From Protopterus annectens (Eukaryota; Chordata; Ceratodontiformes; Protopteridae): DNA of 64,000 nt. How positions within the stretch are numbered: the first letter of the stretch is position 1; the number at the start of each line of letters is the position of its first letter. This document shows positions 12,301-23,501 of the stretch, in pieces. The DNA lies in assembly GCF_019279795.1 (NCBI RefSeq), contig NC_056744.1, positions 899,808,800 to 899,872,799 on the forward strand, written 5' to 3'. The translations under genes and the position numbers were made by a program. Under the pieces are notes generated by a model. The model did not search any database and was not told the origin of the DNA. It saw only the letters and a program-made list of their open reading frames with translations.

Positions 12301-13298
12301 TTTGTACCTGTTATGGGGTGAATTTGTCATTGGAACCTTGCCTAAAAAAGGCACTATAGGGGTGGCAAGAGCCTTCGCCAGTATCCAGAATCCAAAGGGC
12401 GACAGGTGCAGGCCATCTCTGGCAAAGCCCTGTGGTCTGTCGATCATGTCAACCCAGACAGACACATACTAGATCCCCTTAGAATGACACCAGAAGCTTA
12501 GCCAATTGTTGAAGTCAATCATTTTGTCCTTGTACTGTGGTATAATTCTGGGTGATGGCAGGATGCTACTCAGGGCTAGGGTCATACCTACCGAGGCTAC
12601 AAGATCGGAGAGCTCCTCCATGTCTCTTTTCATGTAGTCCAGGGAGGTACATCTCAGGTCATTCACACCAACATGGACAATGACAGAGTCATATTTGTAC
12701 TTGTTTTGGAGTGACCTGAGTGCATGCATTATGTGGCGGATCCTGGCACCTGACAGGCAGCTGACAGTAACTTTCTCCTTATTTAGCCTGATGAGTGGAA
12801 CATCAGTGTGCCTGACTATAGAGTCACCTATGACTAGAGTGTTGGGTACATTGTTATGTCTTATGGGCTGTGGTTGGGTAGCACACTGAATTTGTTGGCT
12901 ATGTGTTATTAGGGTTGTGTTGGGGGGGTGGAGTTTGCTTGCATTTCTGCTTTGGAGGTCTTTGTTGCTTTGGCAGATGTTTTGAGAGCCTCCACGAATG
13001 TAGGTGTGTGTTTTGTGTTTCTATGTGTGTGTTTTGGTGGTGTAGGTTTTGAGGGACTATGTGATGAGTGTGGTGTGGTGCAAGTGTTTACCCTCTCTTT
13101 TTGACTATCTAGTCCAGTCTTGGGTGAAGAGAGCTTTGCTTCCAGTTTGGCTATATAAGTGCATCTCTCATAGGCTGTAGTGTTGGGTGGTAGGAGGAGA
13201 GGGTTGTCTGTGTACATGAGGCAATTGCTGCATTGCCCCAAGATGCCCAGATTCATCAGGTAGACAGGAGAAAACACCAGGAGCTGACCCATAGACAT
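12300..13298 (-). pseudogene. CR1 copy A ORF1: Cys-rich N-terminus plus SGNH/GDSL esterase domain
   Basis: The N-terminal part (13298-12909) has a CSNC...ERC cysteine arrangement, then a lysine/threonine/serine-rich stretch. A second frame (about 12860-12470, continuing to 12340) carries an SGNH hydrolase domain: GDSIVRHTDVPL with the nucleophile serine (block I), VHVGVNDLRCTS (block III), SSILPSP, and GFARDGLHLSPFG with the Asp-x-x-His pair (block V). All catalytic residues of the family are visible. Esterase-bearing ORF1 proteins are known in the CR1 clade, where the domain is thought to aid RNP or membrane interaction. A frameshift near 12900 and a stop near 12470 break it. Copy B (16686-17162) keeps the same domain. 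Confidence 0.8.
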
Positions 13299-13309
13299 GC
13301 CTGGATAGG

Positions 13310-14984
13310 TGCTTATCTATTAAGTACTAAAAAACGTTTTCCTCTAGACAAGTGAGGAAAGTTGAGTGCTGTAGTAATTTGTAGCTTATTTAGTGCTTAC
13401 TATGAGTTCTGAACAAGTGCTGAGCTCAAAGAAACAGATTTGAGTGCTAAAACTAAAAAACTGGCTAGTTTTAAGGGAAAATTTGAAGAGCAGACTTTAT
13501 GGCTCCAGGAATATTTTAACCCTAGCTAAGCAGCGATATATAAAGTGTATTTTTTAATATAACAGTAGCAAATGAGCAAACTGATTTAAACAAATTAACC
13601 AATTAACCAATAAAAAGCTAAAAACTGAGCCCCGTTCCAGCAGTCATCAGACAAGTTCTAACTGCACACTCCTGCCACTAGGGTGCAGGGGAACCTTCTC
13701 CAGGAAAAGATGGCCTGGATTAGTGCTCAATTTATACAAACAAAAAAAGATTCAGCAGGTCTGAATCTAGTCTTGTGCTGCAGCAAACAAGGTGTACCAG
13801 TTTCAGAAAGAAACAATTCAAATAAGCAGGCAAAATAAGCCTTTAACCAGAAATTCCCAGCTCAGAAGGGCTGAATCTAGCCTCTCCTCCCACAAGAGTG
13901 CAGACCACAGACCTTCTTAATGTAAAGTAACTGGCCTGAAGCTCAAGTGCTTAAACCAGAACTAATACACTTTTAGAATAACAGACACTGAGCCTTCAAT
14001 CAGCATTTCCCAACTTAGAAGGATGTAAGCTACCTGTCCTGCCACAACAGTGCAGACCACAAATCTTCTTATTGTAAAACAATGGTTTGAAGCCCAAGTG
14101 CTTAAACCAACAGGCTTAGAATAACAGTTACAATTTAATCAGGCTACTAACAAGCGGTAATAAATGCAGCAGAATAAATGCAATTGAGTACTTTTACGAA
14201 GAGGCAAAAGCAAAATAAGGTAGTAAAGTAGGAAGAAACACAAACACAGTAAAAGCAGATGAATAAAGTGCAATTTTTTTATTAAGTAGAGTGAACACTA
14301 GACTGGGAGGAGTGTCCCAGATCAAATTTACAGTAGGGGCAGGCTACTGCAAAGCCACCAACTATAACAACACCACAAGAATAGGATGCGAGGGAGGGGG
14401 AAAAACCAGCTTCAGGACAGATGAGAACAGAAAGCAATGCCAGAAAATATATAAAATAAAATATTTCAGTCAAACAAAATTAAGTTAAACTATTAAATAG
14501 ACAGAAAATAAAATACAGTACTATCTTTAAAACTGCAAGTTTGTACTTAACTTCAGCTTCTAATACAGTTGATTGTAGCCAGCCAAACCACTCAGGTATT
14601 GAGCAGAAAATAAATTTCCAGCTATGTTGCTAACACTTAAAGCAGAGAGAAACCCTCTAGGCTAAGAGTTAAATAATGAATAACAGAGATGCGAGAACAG
14701 CAATAACCCCATCTAACTGCAGAGGGACAGACAGACCACAATATTCAGTGAAACAATTAAATAGATGGAAAAAACAATTTCAGGACAGATGAGAACAGAA
14801 AGCAATGCCAGGAAATATATAAAATAAAATATTTTAGTCAGGCAAAATTAAGTTAAACAGTTAAATAGACAGAAAAATAAAATACAGTACTATCTTTAAA
14901 ACTGCAAGTTTGTACTTGACTTCAGCTTCTAATACAGTTGATTATAGCCAGCCAAACCACTCAGATATTGATCAGAAAATCAAG
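13310..14984 (-). promoter_or_regulatory. CR1 copy A 5' UTR with promoter-like tandem monomers
   Basis: Noncoding 1.7-kb region upstream of ORF1. It contains a monomer of about 155 bases in at least two units (starting near 13855 and 14008, each with AGTGCAGACCACA and AAGTGCTTAAACCA), and a unit of about 210 bases repeated 368 bases apart (TTCAGGACAGATGAGAAC at 14411 and 14779; both followed by TACAGTACTATCTTTAAAAC and the same TACAGTTGATT block). The first 200 bases upstream of ORF1 are shared with copy C (39300-39525), proving they belong to the element. A promoter role is inference by analogy with monomer promoters of other LINEs. Confidence 0.6.
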
Positions 14985-17163
14985 GCCTTGGCCAGATCAA
15001 GGTGGGCTGTATGAACCACCTTACCTTCATCCACAGCTCTGGTGACTGACTCAAAGAAGTTGATCAAGTTGAGCAGGCATGATCTACCCTTCACAAAACC
15101 AAACTGTATGGGATCCAGAGTTTGGAGATTCTCTGTATCCTTGTTTATTAGGTCCATGATGATGTGTTCCATAGCTTTGCATATCAGACTTGTCAGGCTA
15201 ATGGGGCGATAGTTCCCAGGGTCTGTAGTCGCTCCTCCTTTGTGGAGGGGGGTGACTATAGCAATGCACCATTCGGTAGGGACAAAGCCGTAGATGAGGC
15301 TGTGAGGTGCCATTTCACTCTGTAGTTCCTGTAGAACACAGCCAGGGCTATTGTCAGGTCCCATAGAAGCTGTATTCTTGGCCTTGGACAGTGCTGTTTT
15401 AACCTGTGCAGCAGTAATACTGGGTGCCTGGCAATCTACTAGTATTGTGATTGGTCCTTGAGGGGTAAAGTTGGCACTGAATCTGTCGGCCAGTATATTG
15501 GCAATATCTGTTGGGCTCGATATAGGAGGTACCATTGTGCAGTAGCTCAAAACAAATCTGGGTATTGCCGTGGAGTTTCTTTACATAACTATAGAAGGCC
15601 TTGTGGTTGTCTTTACTAACTGCTGCATTTCTGTTTTCATAACTAGCTTTAGAAGATTTGATGAGGGATCTCAACTTTTTGTTGAGACTGATAAGGGAGT
15701 TCTTCCAGTCTTGGGACTTCACCTTATTCTGCATCAGTTTCCTCCTTCTGTTGTAGAGTTTGTTTATGGCAGGGGACCACCAGATTGGCTTCCTTTTTTT
15801 GGAGGAGAGCATCTTGGTTCTTTTGGGTATGGTGAGATCCATGCATTTGTGTACGTGTTCGTGCAGTGCATTGGTGTATGATTCGGTGGTCATGCAACTA
15901 TTCTTCATTTGCATGGGTGCCGTGAAGTTAGCCACCTCTGTTCTTAGAAGCCCAAAATTATCTTTGGAGAAGTTTTTTCATGGTGGTTACCTTTGCGGGG
16001 GTGGGGGGATGTGGATTTCCAAGGTGATAAGTTTGTGGTCGGCTCTAACCAGGGATAAGTTGACCACTGGTGTAGAGTAACGGTCACCCATGTTAGTAAT
16101 GACCAGGTCAAGGATGCTGCTACCTCTAGTGAGGGTAAGAACAAGCTGGTCCAGGGCATTGGAATTAATGAATTCCAGGAAACGTTGGGCAAGTATATTG
16201 GTACATGAGTAGTTTTCCTAGTCAATGGAGGGGTAGTTGAAGTTGCCCAGTATGAGAGTGTTAGGTTGGACCCTAATATTCTCCAGGGTGCTTAGGAACA
16301 TGGAGTGAGTGTCTTGGGACATGGTTGGGGACCTATAATAGGCTACGACCTGAATTGCTGTCTTACTCAATGTTAGCTGCACCTGAAATATCTCTGACGC
16401 GTTATGTTGGGCTACCAGTCTGGAGGTGTGTGCATCCTTTATGAATCTGGAAACACCACCGCCATTGGAGCTTCTGTCCAAGTTCTGGGGCTGAAAGGTG
16501 TGGAATGAGTTATAGCCTGGTAGTGCAGAGGTGCTTTCTGCTGCCTTGAACCAGGTCTCTGTTACATCACAAATGTCGATGTTCTCCATTTTAAGGAGTG
16601 CTTCAAGTGAGTGCATTTTGAGATTTCATTTGTTTGTAGCTGTTACGGTGGTGATTTGCTCTTTGGAACACTGCCTAAAAAGGCACTATAGGGGTGGCAA
16701 GAGCCTTGGCCAGTATCCAGAAGTCCAGGGGTGACAGATGCAGGCCATCTCTGGCAAAGCATCGATCCTGTCAATCATGTCATCCCAGGCAGACAGATAC
16801 TGGATCCCCTTAGAATGGCACCAGAAACTTAGCCAATTGTTGAAATCAATCATTTTCTGCTTGTACTGTGGTATCATTCTGGGTGATGGTAGGATTCTGC
16901 TCAGGGCTAGAGTCGTACCCGACTGGGCTACATAATCCAAGAGCTCCTCCATGTCTTTTTTCATGTAGTTCAGGGAGGTACATCTCAGGTCATTCACACC
17001 CACATGTACACTGACAGAGTCATATTTGTACCCATTGTTGAAGGACCTGAGTGCATGCGTTAAATGGTGGATCCTGGCACTGACAGGCAGCTGACTGTTA
17101 TTTTCTCCTTATTCAACCTAGTGAGTGGGACATCAGTGTGCCTCACTATTGAGTCACCTATGG
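14985..17163 (-). mobile_element. CR1 copy B, 5' part
   Basis: Continues copy B on the far side of copy A. From 17163 downward: ORF1 esterase starting inside the GDS box (GDSIVRHTDVPL near 17150), GVNDLRCTSLNY (near 17000), then ORF2 endonuclease (16616-16218: ENIDICDVTETWFKAAES, LDRSSNGGGVSRFI, ILGNFNYPSID), linker (15935-15399: KPIWWSPAINKLYNRRRKL) and RT (15550-14972: GPDNSPGCVLQEL, YRPISLTSLICKAMEHII, FGFVKGRSCLLNL, DLAKA). It stops in the middle of the RT at 14985, directly at the 5' end of copy A. It is 5'-truncated within ORF1. Bases 17164-17404 are unassigned. Confidence 0.85.
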
Positions 17164-17404
17164 ACATATTACTGTATGCCTCCAAATCACAGGATATGCA
17201 TTAACATAACATGTTGGAGTCACAGTCATGTTTTCAGATGCTGATGCACAGTTGCAAACCACCCCACAATAAAAATGTGAAAATCAAAAAACATTTTGTT
17301 CCACCTTTCCTAAGTCATGTAGCCACACTATAATGTTGTTAAACAGGACTTTAAGAAACCTTTCAGTAAATTTCAAGGTATTATTTATGTTTTAATGTAC
17401 ACAG

Positions 17405-17760
17405 GGTGATACGCTTGCCTTGACCAAGCTGTCTCAAAATAGGGACATTGTTATTAAACAAGCAGACGAAGGGGGTAATATTGTTGTAATGTCCAATTCA
17501 TTCTCTCTAAATAGGTGTTATATATTGCTGAATTGTAATGACGAATATCAGAAAATGTAATTTTGCTCTCTTACTCAAGTATAATTTGAGTTTAGAGAAT
17601 TATTACTAATTGCAATTGGTAGAGGTTTTTTTTTTCTTGGAAAGTACAACTGATGAACTTCTATTGACCTTGCACTTCCTTGTATTTTGCCCTCCACAAG
17701 ATTCACAAAAATGTAATTAATTTTCCACAGAAAATCTGTTGTTTCTCAGAAATGTGCCCT
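17405..17760 (+). pseudogene. Penelope-like element RT, N-terminal fragment
   Basis: The + strand encodes LTKLSQNRDIVIKQADEGGNIVVM, matching the conserved PLE segment with KADKGG(N)IVVM that starts the reverse-transcriptase region, followed by a degraded YLLNCNDEYQKM and an LPKIHKN-like stretch near 17690-17715. It contains stops. The reading stops being recognisable near 17760; the rest of the same RT is at 19195-20060. Confidence 0.65.
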
Positions 17761-17940
17761 GGGGTTCAAAAAGGGATACTATGAGCAGTAAGCCCAACCA
17801 TGAGTGATCAGATTTTTGCAGTAACCCTTTTCTGATTCAGAGAAAGGCCCATCATGGTGATTTTACATGGCTGGAAGAATCCCAAATGGCCGCACTGTAT
17901 TACAATGAGGCATTTCAGGGGTGTGATGAATGTTAATTTG

Positions 17941-19190
17941 TCAAAGGCTAGAAATTCCCACAGAAAAGGACTTACACTACAGAATGATTCAGTGAATCCT
18001 GCAGCCGTGTAAATTCATATGGCTGGCTGTGATAATTAACACAGACAAAATGCTGTGTTCCCTTATTATAGTTAATGGGAGACACCATTTTACAGGTAAG
18101 TTTAGATAAGTTCAGTGCAGAAGTAGTGGTGGGAGGTGTTCAGTTTGTTTGTGTCTGTGAGTGTGTGTCTGATTGGATGGCCACAATAGGGGGTTAAGTA
18201 GGAGATCAAGAGTTTAGGTAGGTGTGTTGGTTGCGGTGTGTGTGTGTCTGTGTGGTTAATGGGTAAGTATGTTGATGAGTATGTTCTTACATAGGGGGTG
18301 CATATGAATACATTTCTTCATAGATTTTTTTTTTCTAGGGGGAGTTTTTTCCCCTTTGGATCATCCTATGGCTTATTACCCAGTGTCCTACATCCATCAC
18401 TAGGGCTACCAGCCACCTTATAACCTTGTCTGAATAGTCTGATCAGGCTGGGGCCAGCATGGATCTTAAAGACATTCTGAGGGTCTGTTTGCCAATATCT
18501 GCTGGGGGACTTTCCTTTATGACCTACTCCATTACTCCTCCCTGCCATATGGTTCTCGTGGTCATGTCCAAGGGGCAAACGTGAAATGGGGATGTGTGGC
18601 ATTTCACCCCACCTCAGCAGCATCTCAGCCATGACCACACCTCCCAATAGCAACATATGCAGCCACCACCAAGGATTGTCGCAGGAGAGGCCCACAGAAC
18701 TGCCCTCCCACCAGAGATGGTAACTCCCATCCCTCCTTATTGCTGTTTCAGTTATCAAAGCTGCTAATCAAATCCAGGTTGGCTGGAACATATTCAGGAC
18801 TTTATCCCTCTGTGCCACTGGAACTCGAATGTCTGCATGTTGGAGAGTGGCTGAGTGGGTGCCTCTGCCAATGTGATGTATAGGCCAAGATGTGCTGTTT
18901 AGCTCTGATAGTAATTATGGGAGATTCAAAGGTATGCAAAATAACTAATAATGAGTTCTTCTTTATTTTGGCTAATATGCCTCTGAGTGTCTCTGAATCA
19001 TATTTTATGCAAGCATGTATACTGTATCGACCTGCAGTAGGTAGGTAGTGGCTGTAGTCCTTGTCTGTAAATCCCAGGGGTGGTCCCCTAAAATGAATGA
19101 TAAGTCTTTTGGATTCTTTACCTCAAAACTATGTAACACAACTGCCATCATACATTAGGTATAGTGGTCATTTTCTAAATGCACTTCATA
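17941..19190. other. Unclassified insert splitting a PLE reverse transcriptase
   Basis: About 1.2 kb between two parts of one PLE RT. It has a G/T-rich strand at 18110-18300 and a more GC-rich block at 18366-18900. The minus-strand open frame at 18366-18758 (130 codons) is rich in Trp, Gly and His and shows no domain I recognise. No inverted termini or target duplication could be found, so the nature of the insert is unknown. Confidence 0.35.
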
Positions 19191-19194
19191 CCAT

Positions 19195-20060
19195 AGACTG
19201 AAAACAGAAGTATTTGTTTATTACTATTGATGTGTTAATTGTTTAAACTTATATTTGGTATGGAAGCTAGTTCTCATTTGGTATGGGATATTCCATCAGC
19301 TTCCCTTGTAAATGAATTAGTTACTGTTTTTTTATTTTTTTTTATTTTACTGGAGATTTCTTTCTTCATCTATGGGGTGCAGCAATTGTAGTGCATGCAA
19401 ATCTTCTTATGTGCCTACTTGAAGAGAAATATTTTTATACAGGACACTACATTTTTCAAAATGTATCATGGTATAAACATTATATAGATGATTTATTTAT
19501 GATTGCTATAGGCCTTGCATCTTGTTTGAATGTATTTACAACAGTAGGTTAGGCATTTCCTGTACTTCTAACACACAATTCAATAAGCATTAAACTTCTG
19601 GAAATATTTGCATATGAGCAAGATGGGACCATTAAGACAACTATGCTTGCTGCTACTGCCCACCCTTGTTATATGGTAATCTCTCTCCCTTATGGAGAAT
19701 CTGTTTGAGCACAGAGACTCTGCTCAGATAAACAGGAATACTGAACAATACCTCATGTCATCATTGACAGGTTGATCCAAAGGGGCTATTCTGAGAAGAT
19801 TAAGAATGGCTAGTAGATAGGCAGCATGGTTCCTACATGAGGCGCTCCTTTAGGAATATTATCTTGCCAGAATAATGGGGAAGACATCTATTGTGTTAAC
19901 CTGATACATCCCATTTGTTGAGGCTATGACTAGTTATTAAGAAATATTGGTATATTGTTTCAACTTATTCTGGGTACTATAGTGAGTCAAACTTCAGAAA
20001 TTTCCTATAGGTTAATTAGAGTAGTGGGTATAATCTCTGATTCAGAGACATAGTAAATCC
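19195..20060 (+). pseudogene. Penelope-like element RT, palm domain fragment
   Basis: Decayed PLE RT. Motifs in order on the + strand: LLEISFFIYG (19345-19375), ANLLMCLLEEKYFYTG (19395-19440, matching YANLFMG...), the catalytic WYKHYIDDLFMI (near 19468-19505), then LEIFAYEQDGTIKTTM (19600-19650), HPCYMVISLPYGES (19660-19710) and a degraded RLIQRGYS block (19770-19800). The catalytic DD is intact, but stops and frameshifts show it is inactive. Bases 20061-20190 hold nothing recognised. Confidence 0.7.
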
Positions 20061-20191
20061 ACAAAGAGAAACATTACATCATCATGTGATTACCTTGTCT
20101 CTGAATCAAATACTGCTTTGTCAGACTTGAGCGTGCTAATATCCTCCCTACCAGCCCACTTATTGCAGTAGCATAGACACCATCCATAAAC

Positions 20192-20310
<119 letters not shown>

Positions 20311-20493
20311 ACACGGCAAGCATTCTTAACTACCTCTCATAGTGAAACCAGACAGACAAGACAGACAAACAGGCAAACATATGCATCTGATCAGCCACAT
20401 TCATGCTCCTACAAATATGCACACACATGACTATACACATACACACACCCATGACTTTGCTATACTTACCTGTACCACCACTACACCTATAGG

Positions 20494-20523
20494 AGTGAAT
20501 GCCATCAAAAGATGGCATTCACT
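20494..20523. repeat. Perfect 13-bp hairpin
   Basis: AGTGAATGCCATC, an AAAA loop, and GATGGCATTCACT form a perfect stem, followed by TTTTCTTCC. Function unknown. The rest of 20524-21241 has no recognisable feature. Confidence 0.9.
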
Positions 20524-21241
20524 TTTTCTTCCTAGAAAAAACAATAAGGAACTCAGAAGGTCAGTTTTCCAGATTGCTCTGCTAAGTTAGTCCATTTCCA
20601 GGGGACTGCATATGGTTAATTAGCATTAGCCACTCTCATAGACTGCTGTATTAGCATGCAGCCTCCCCTGTGAAACTGTTCTCTGTTCTATGGCCCTACC
20701 AGAGGAAAACTAGGGTGGGAGACTGGTCTCTGAACTTGAAAGGCTTATTCTGATGCAGAAACCATCCAGGTTAAGGCTTCCACATCATGGATAGCATTTC
20801 TAAATCCCAGAGGAAGTGTTTTACCTACTCTGAGCTGAAAGGGAATGAATTAATTTGATCTTGCACATTATTATTTGTAATTTTTTATTTGAGTGAGTGT
20901 TTTGGAAATTAATATTTATATTTGTTACCCTTTAAGATTGCTTTCACTAACTATGCATTAAATTTTAGAGGCTTCTTTATCTTTCTTTTAATTTTTACAG
21001 CTGTTCTGCTGTCATTCCAGAGTAAATCAAATATTTAAAAATGTTTAAAATATACTTAATGTGACGTGTTCTTCTGTGGACATTTTGTCTTAATTAGTGT
21101 TTCTGGTATTCTGATGAATATTCTTGCTACATGCTAAGAGTGTAACCTATAATGAAATCTAATTTGTTAAATATATTTTTAATGAGAACCCATTAGATAA
21201 GTCACTGCTTTGCTTATATTAAAAAGATATATGGAACTGTG

Positions 21242-21385
21242 TGACGACATGCGTGAATGGGCCTTCCTTCGTTGAAGGTTGTGCGTTAGGCCCGGCAAGC
21301 CAGCATGTAAAACTCTACCCATCATTAACCGGAGTTCCGCTCGCTGTGGCATAACGCGAAAAAAAAAGAAAAAAAGACACACACA
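21242..21385 (+). mobile_element. SINE 3' part with RTE-like tail
   Basis: The sequence GACATGCGTGAATGGGC... CGTTGAAGG ... GGCCCGGCAAG ... GGAGTTCCGCTCGCTGTGGC and an A-rich end match the SINE at 23176-23415, which supplies the tRNA head missing here. It is 5'-truncated. A CA run and unclassified sequence (21386-22039, with a C10 run near 21580) follow. Confidence 0.75.
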
Positions 21386-22694
21386 CACACACAATAGTAA
21401 CATTTTCAGACATAAATAAGGCAGGCATGGGCAAATGTGCACCTAATAACAACAGGTAATGTAAACAATAAAGGGCATCAGTCAGTACAAATAAGCTAGT
21501 TACAAAATTCAGAGAAGCAGTAGAGACAACTAGAAATAACAAAGCAGGGTGTAGATTAGAAGGAAAATTGACAGGATTGTTGCCCCCCCCCCCATCTTTA
21601 AGGCAAACTACCCAAGCAAATGGCTTACATTACAGAAAAGTTTTAAAATGGTATCAAATTTAACTAACTCCTTATAGCTGAAAAAGAAATACAAATCAAA
21701 GATTCAGAGCAGGGGAGCAGGATCATTAAAAAGGACAGGTAAGGACAGGAGAGAGGAAAAGTAAGAAAAGTTAAAAAAAGAGGTGGATGAATAAAATCCT
21801 AGGATGGGAGATTGACAGTTCTACAACTATAACTTGTCTATAATACACAACTTGCCAGATTGCAGATGCCTTGATTGAGGTTGTTGCAGCTGGGACTTTG
21901 CCCTTGCTATGAAATGCTTTAATCTTTGGGTTCATTGCGGAAGGAATAATGCCCAACACACTGTGAATCATTGTGTAAATAGGCAAGCCAAAATGTAGCT
22001 CCAGCAGTAAACTGAGCTAGGATCACAAAATTTAACCAACAAAACACACACTATTCGCTCAGGTAACTCCCAAATAAATTATTTAATAAGCAAATAAAAA
22101 GCAGGCTTTCACCCCAATAAGTGCTTCTTCAGGCAATAATGTAACACATGAGAAATTACAGTAAAAAAATATTGGATACACAGCCACATGTCAGTAGAAC
22201 ACCAGTAAAATTGATCTAATATGTCTACAATTCAAAACAGGTTTAATTCATACTGCTTTATTTAAACCTTGATAAAAACTGCTTTAAGGGTACAAATCCA
22301 TTTATACTCTTCATTCTCTATCAAAGTAACAAAATCACCCTCACTGATAGTGTCTCAACACAAGACAGCAAATTTAAAAGTACGTTCCTCACCTTCTTTC
22401 TTAATATGTTTAAATAGCACATTTACTTCATTACTCCCTCTAATATCTGATAAGTGCTGAAAGTTGCTTTCCTTCAAATTTCTATTAGTCTTACCTATAT
22501 AAAAGGCAGGACAAGCTACACATAAAGCAATGCATATCACATTTTCACTGTTGCAGTCATCAAAAGTAGGGATAAAAAAATGTTAATGTATGCTTTAAAC
22601 TGTTCCTCTTTATAAGTGTATTTACAAAAACTGCATTTATAGCACGTACATGTTCCTTTCCTTTGACTGTGTCTCCCATCTAATGTATTATGCT

Positions 22695-22786
22695 GCACTT
22701 CATAACATAACATTTGCTTTAACATTATATATTTCTTAAAGCACTTCATAACATAACATTTGCTTTAACATTATATATTTCTTAAA
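22695..22786. repeat. 46-bp perfect tandem duplication
   Basis: The unit starting GCACTTCATAACATAACATT occurs at 22695-22740 and is repeated exactly at 22741-22786 inside the PLE. A perfect copy implies a recent local duplication. Confidence 0.95.
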
Positions 22787-23175
22787 ACTAAAGAGATGCT
22801 GATCTAAAATTCTAGTAGTTGAATCCCTGAACCCCTGCTAACATCTTCTCATACTTTTAATTACGTCTTGTATTTTATTGGCCGTAGTGTTGTAGGTTAT
22901 ATATACCTCATCTGTGTATTACTAATAGCACAACATTGTTGATGCTTAGTATTATCTGAAAACAATGGCCCGTCACCCTCTACCTTCTCTTCGTAGTCAT
23001 TTCCTTTGTGTCATTCACTTCATGTGGATAGTAATGTCTATATAGAAAATCATGCTCCGTACTATCAGGCACTTCATAAAGTCTATCATCCTTAGTATTT
23101 TACCTACTGACCCATATCCTGACATGTGACTGTGTATCCAATGGTTATTAAGCATTGTATTATTGAAAAGCACTT

Positions 23176-23415
23176 ACACTGCAGTGGTGGTGCTGCGGTA
23201 GCGTTGTTGCCTCACAGTAAGACGTTGTCCTGTTCGATTCTCAGCTAAAGCGTTTTCTGTGTGGAGACATGCGTGAATGGGCGTACCTTCGTTGAAGGGT
23301 GTGCATCAGGCCTGGCAAGTCGGTACGTAAAAATCTACTGCCAATCATTAGCAGACCGGAGTTCCGCTGTGGCGACCCCTAACCGGGAAAAGCCGAAAGA
23401 TACAACAACAACAAC
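23176..23415 (+). mobile_element. SINE with 17-bp target site duplication
   Basis: The tRNA-like head (GTGGTGCTGCGGTAGCG; B box GTTCGATTCTC near 23233) is joined to a short core and a tail ending GTGGCGACCCCTAACCGGGA, AAAGCCGAAAG and (ACA)n. That tail resembles RTE-type LINE/SINE ends of fishes. The insertion is flanked by perfect copies of ATTATTGAAAAGCACTT at 23159-23175 and 23416-23432, proving retroposition into a PLE tail. Compared with the SINEs at 35088 and 44363, most of the V-SINE-like core is deleted. Confidence 0.93.
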
Positions 23416-23501
23416 ATTATTGAAAAGCACTTCTAGGTGTAAAAGCTTGCTTTTTATTTGTTTATTAAATTATTTATCTGGGAATTACCTGAGCCATTCT
23501 T

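Larger units (their letters stand above)
9929..14984 (-). mobile_element. CR1 copy A, near full length, with ORF1, ORF2 and repetitive 5' UTR
   Basis: The most complete CR1 of the window, about 5.06 kb, on the minus strand. From its 5' end (14984) it has a 1.7-kb repetitive 5' UTR (13310-14984), ORF1 (about 13298-12300) and ORF2 (about 12300-9930) with endonuclease and reverse transcriptase. It lacks the last part of ORF2 and the 3' UTR, because the sequence switches into copy B at 9928. The insertion is therefore 3'-incomplete, which is unusual for a LINE and suggests recombination or a later deletion between copies. A few frameshifts and stops interrupt the frames. Confidence 0.85.

Noticed and set aside
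17990-18320. Third member of the palindromic PAL family
   Set aside because: It has a G/T-rich strand and ACAGGTAAG, but no matching inverted termini could be found.
18366-18758. 130-codon minus-strand frame as a gene
   Set aside because: No domain, no plausible splice or start context, unusual composition (many Trp), and it lies within an unclassified insert.
20494-20523. microRNA precursor
   Set aside because: A 13-bp stem with a four-base loop is too short for a microRNA hairpin.
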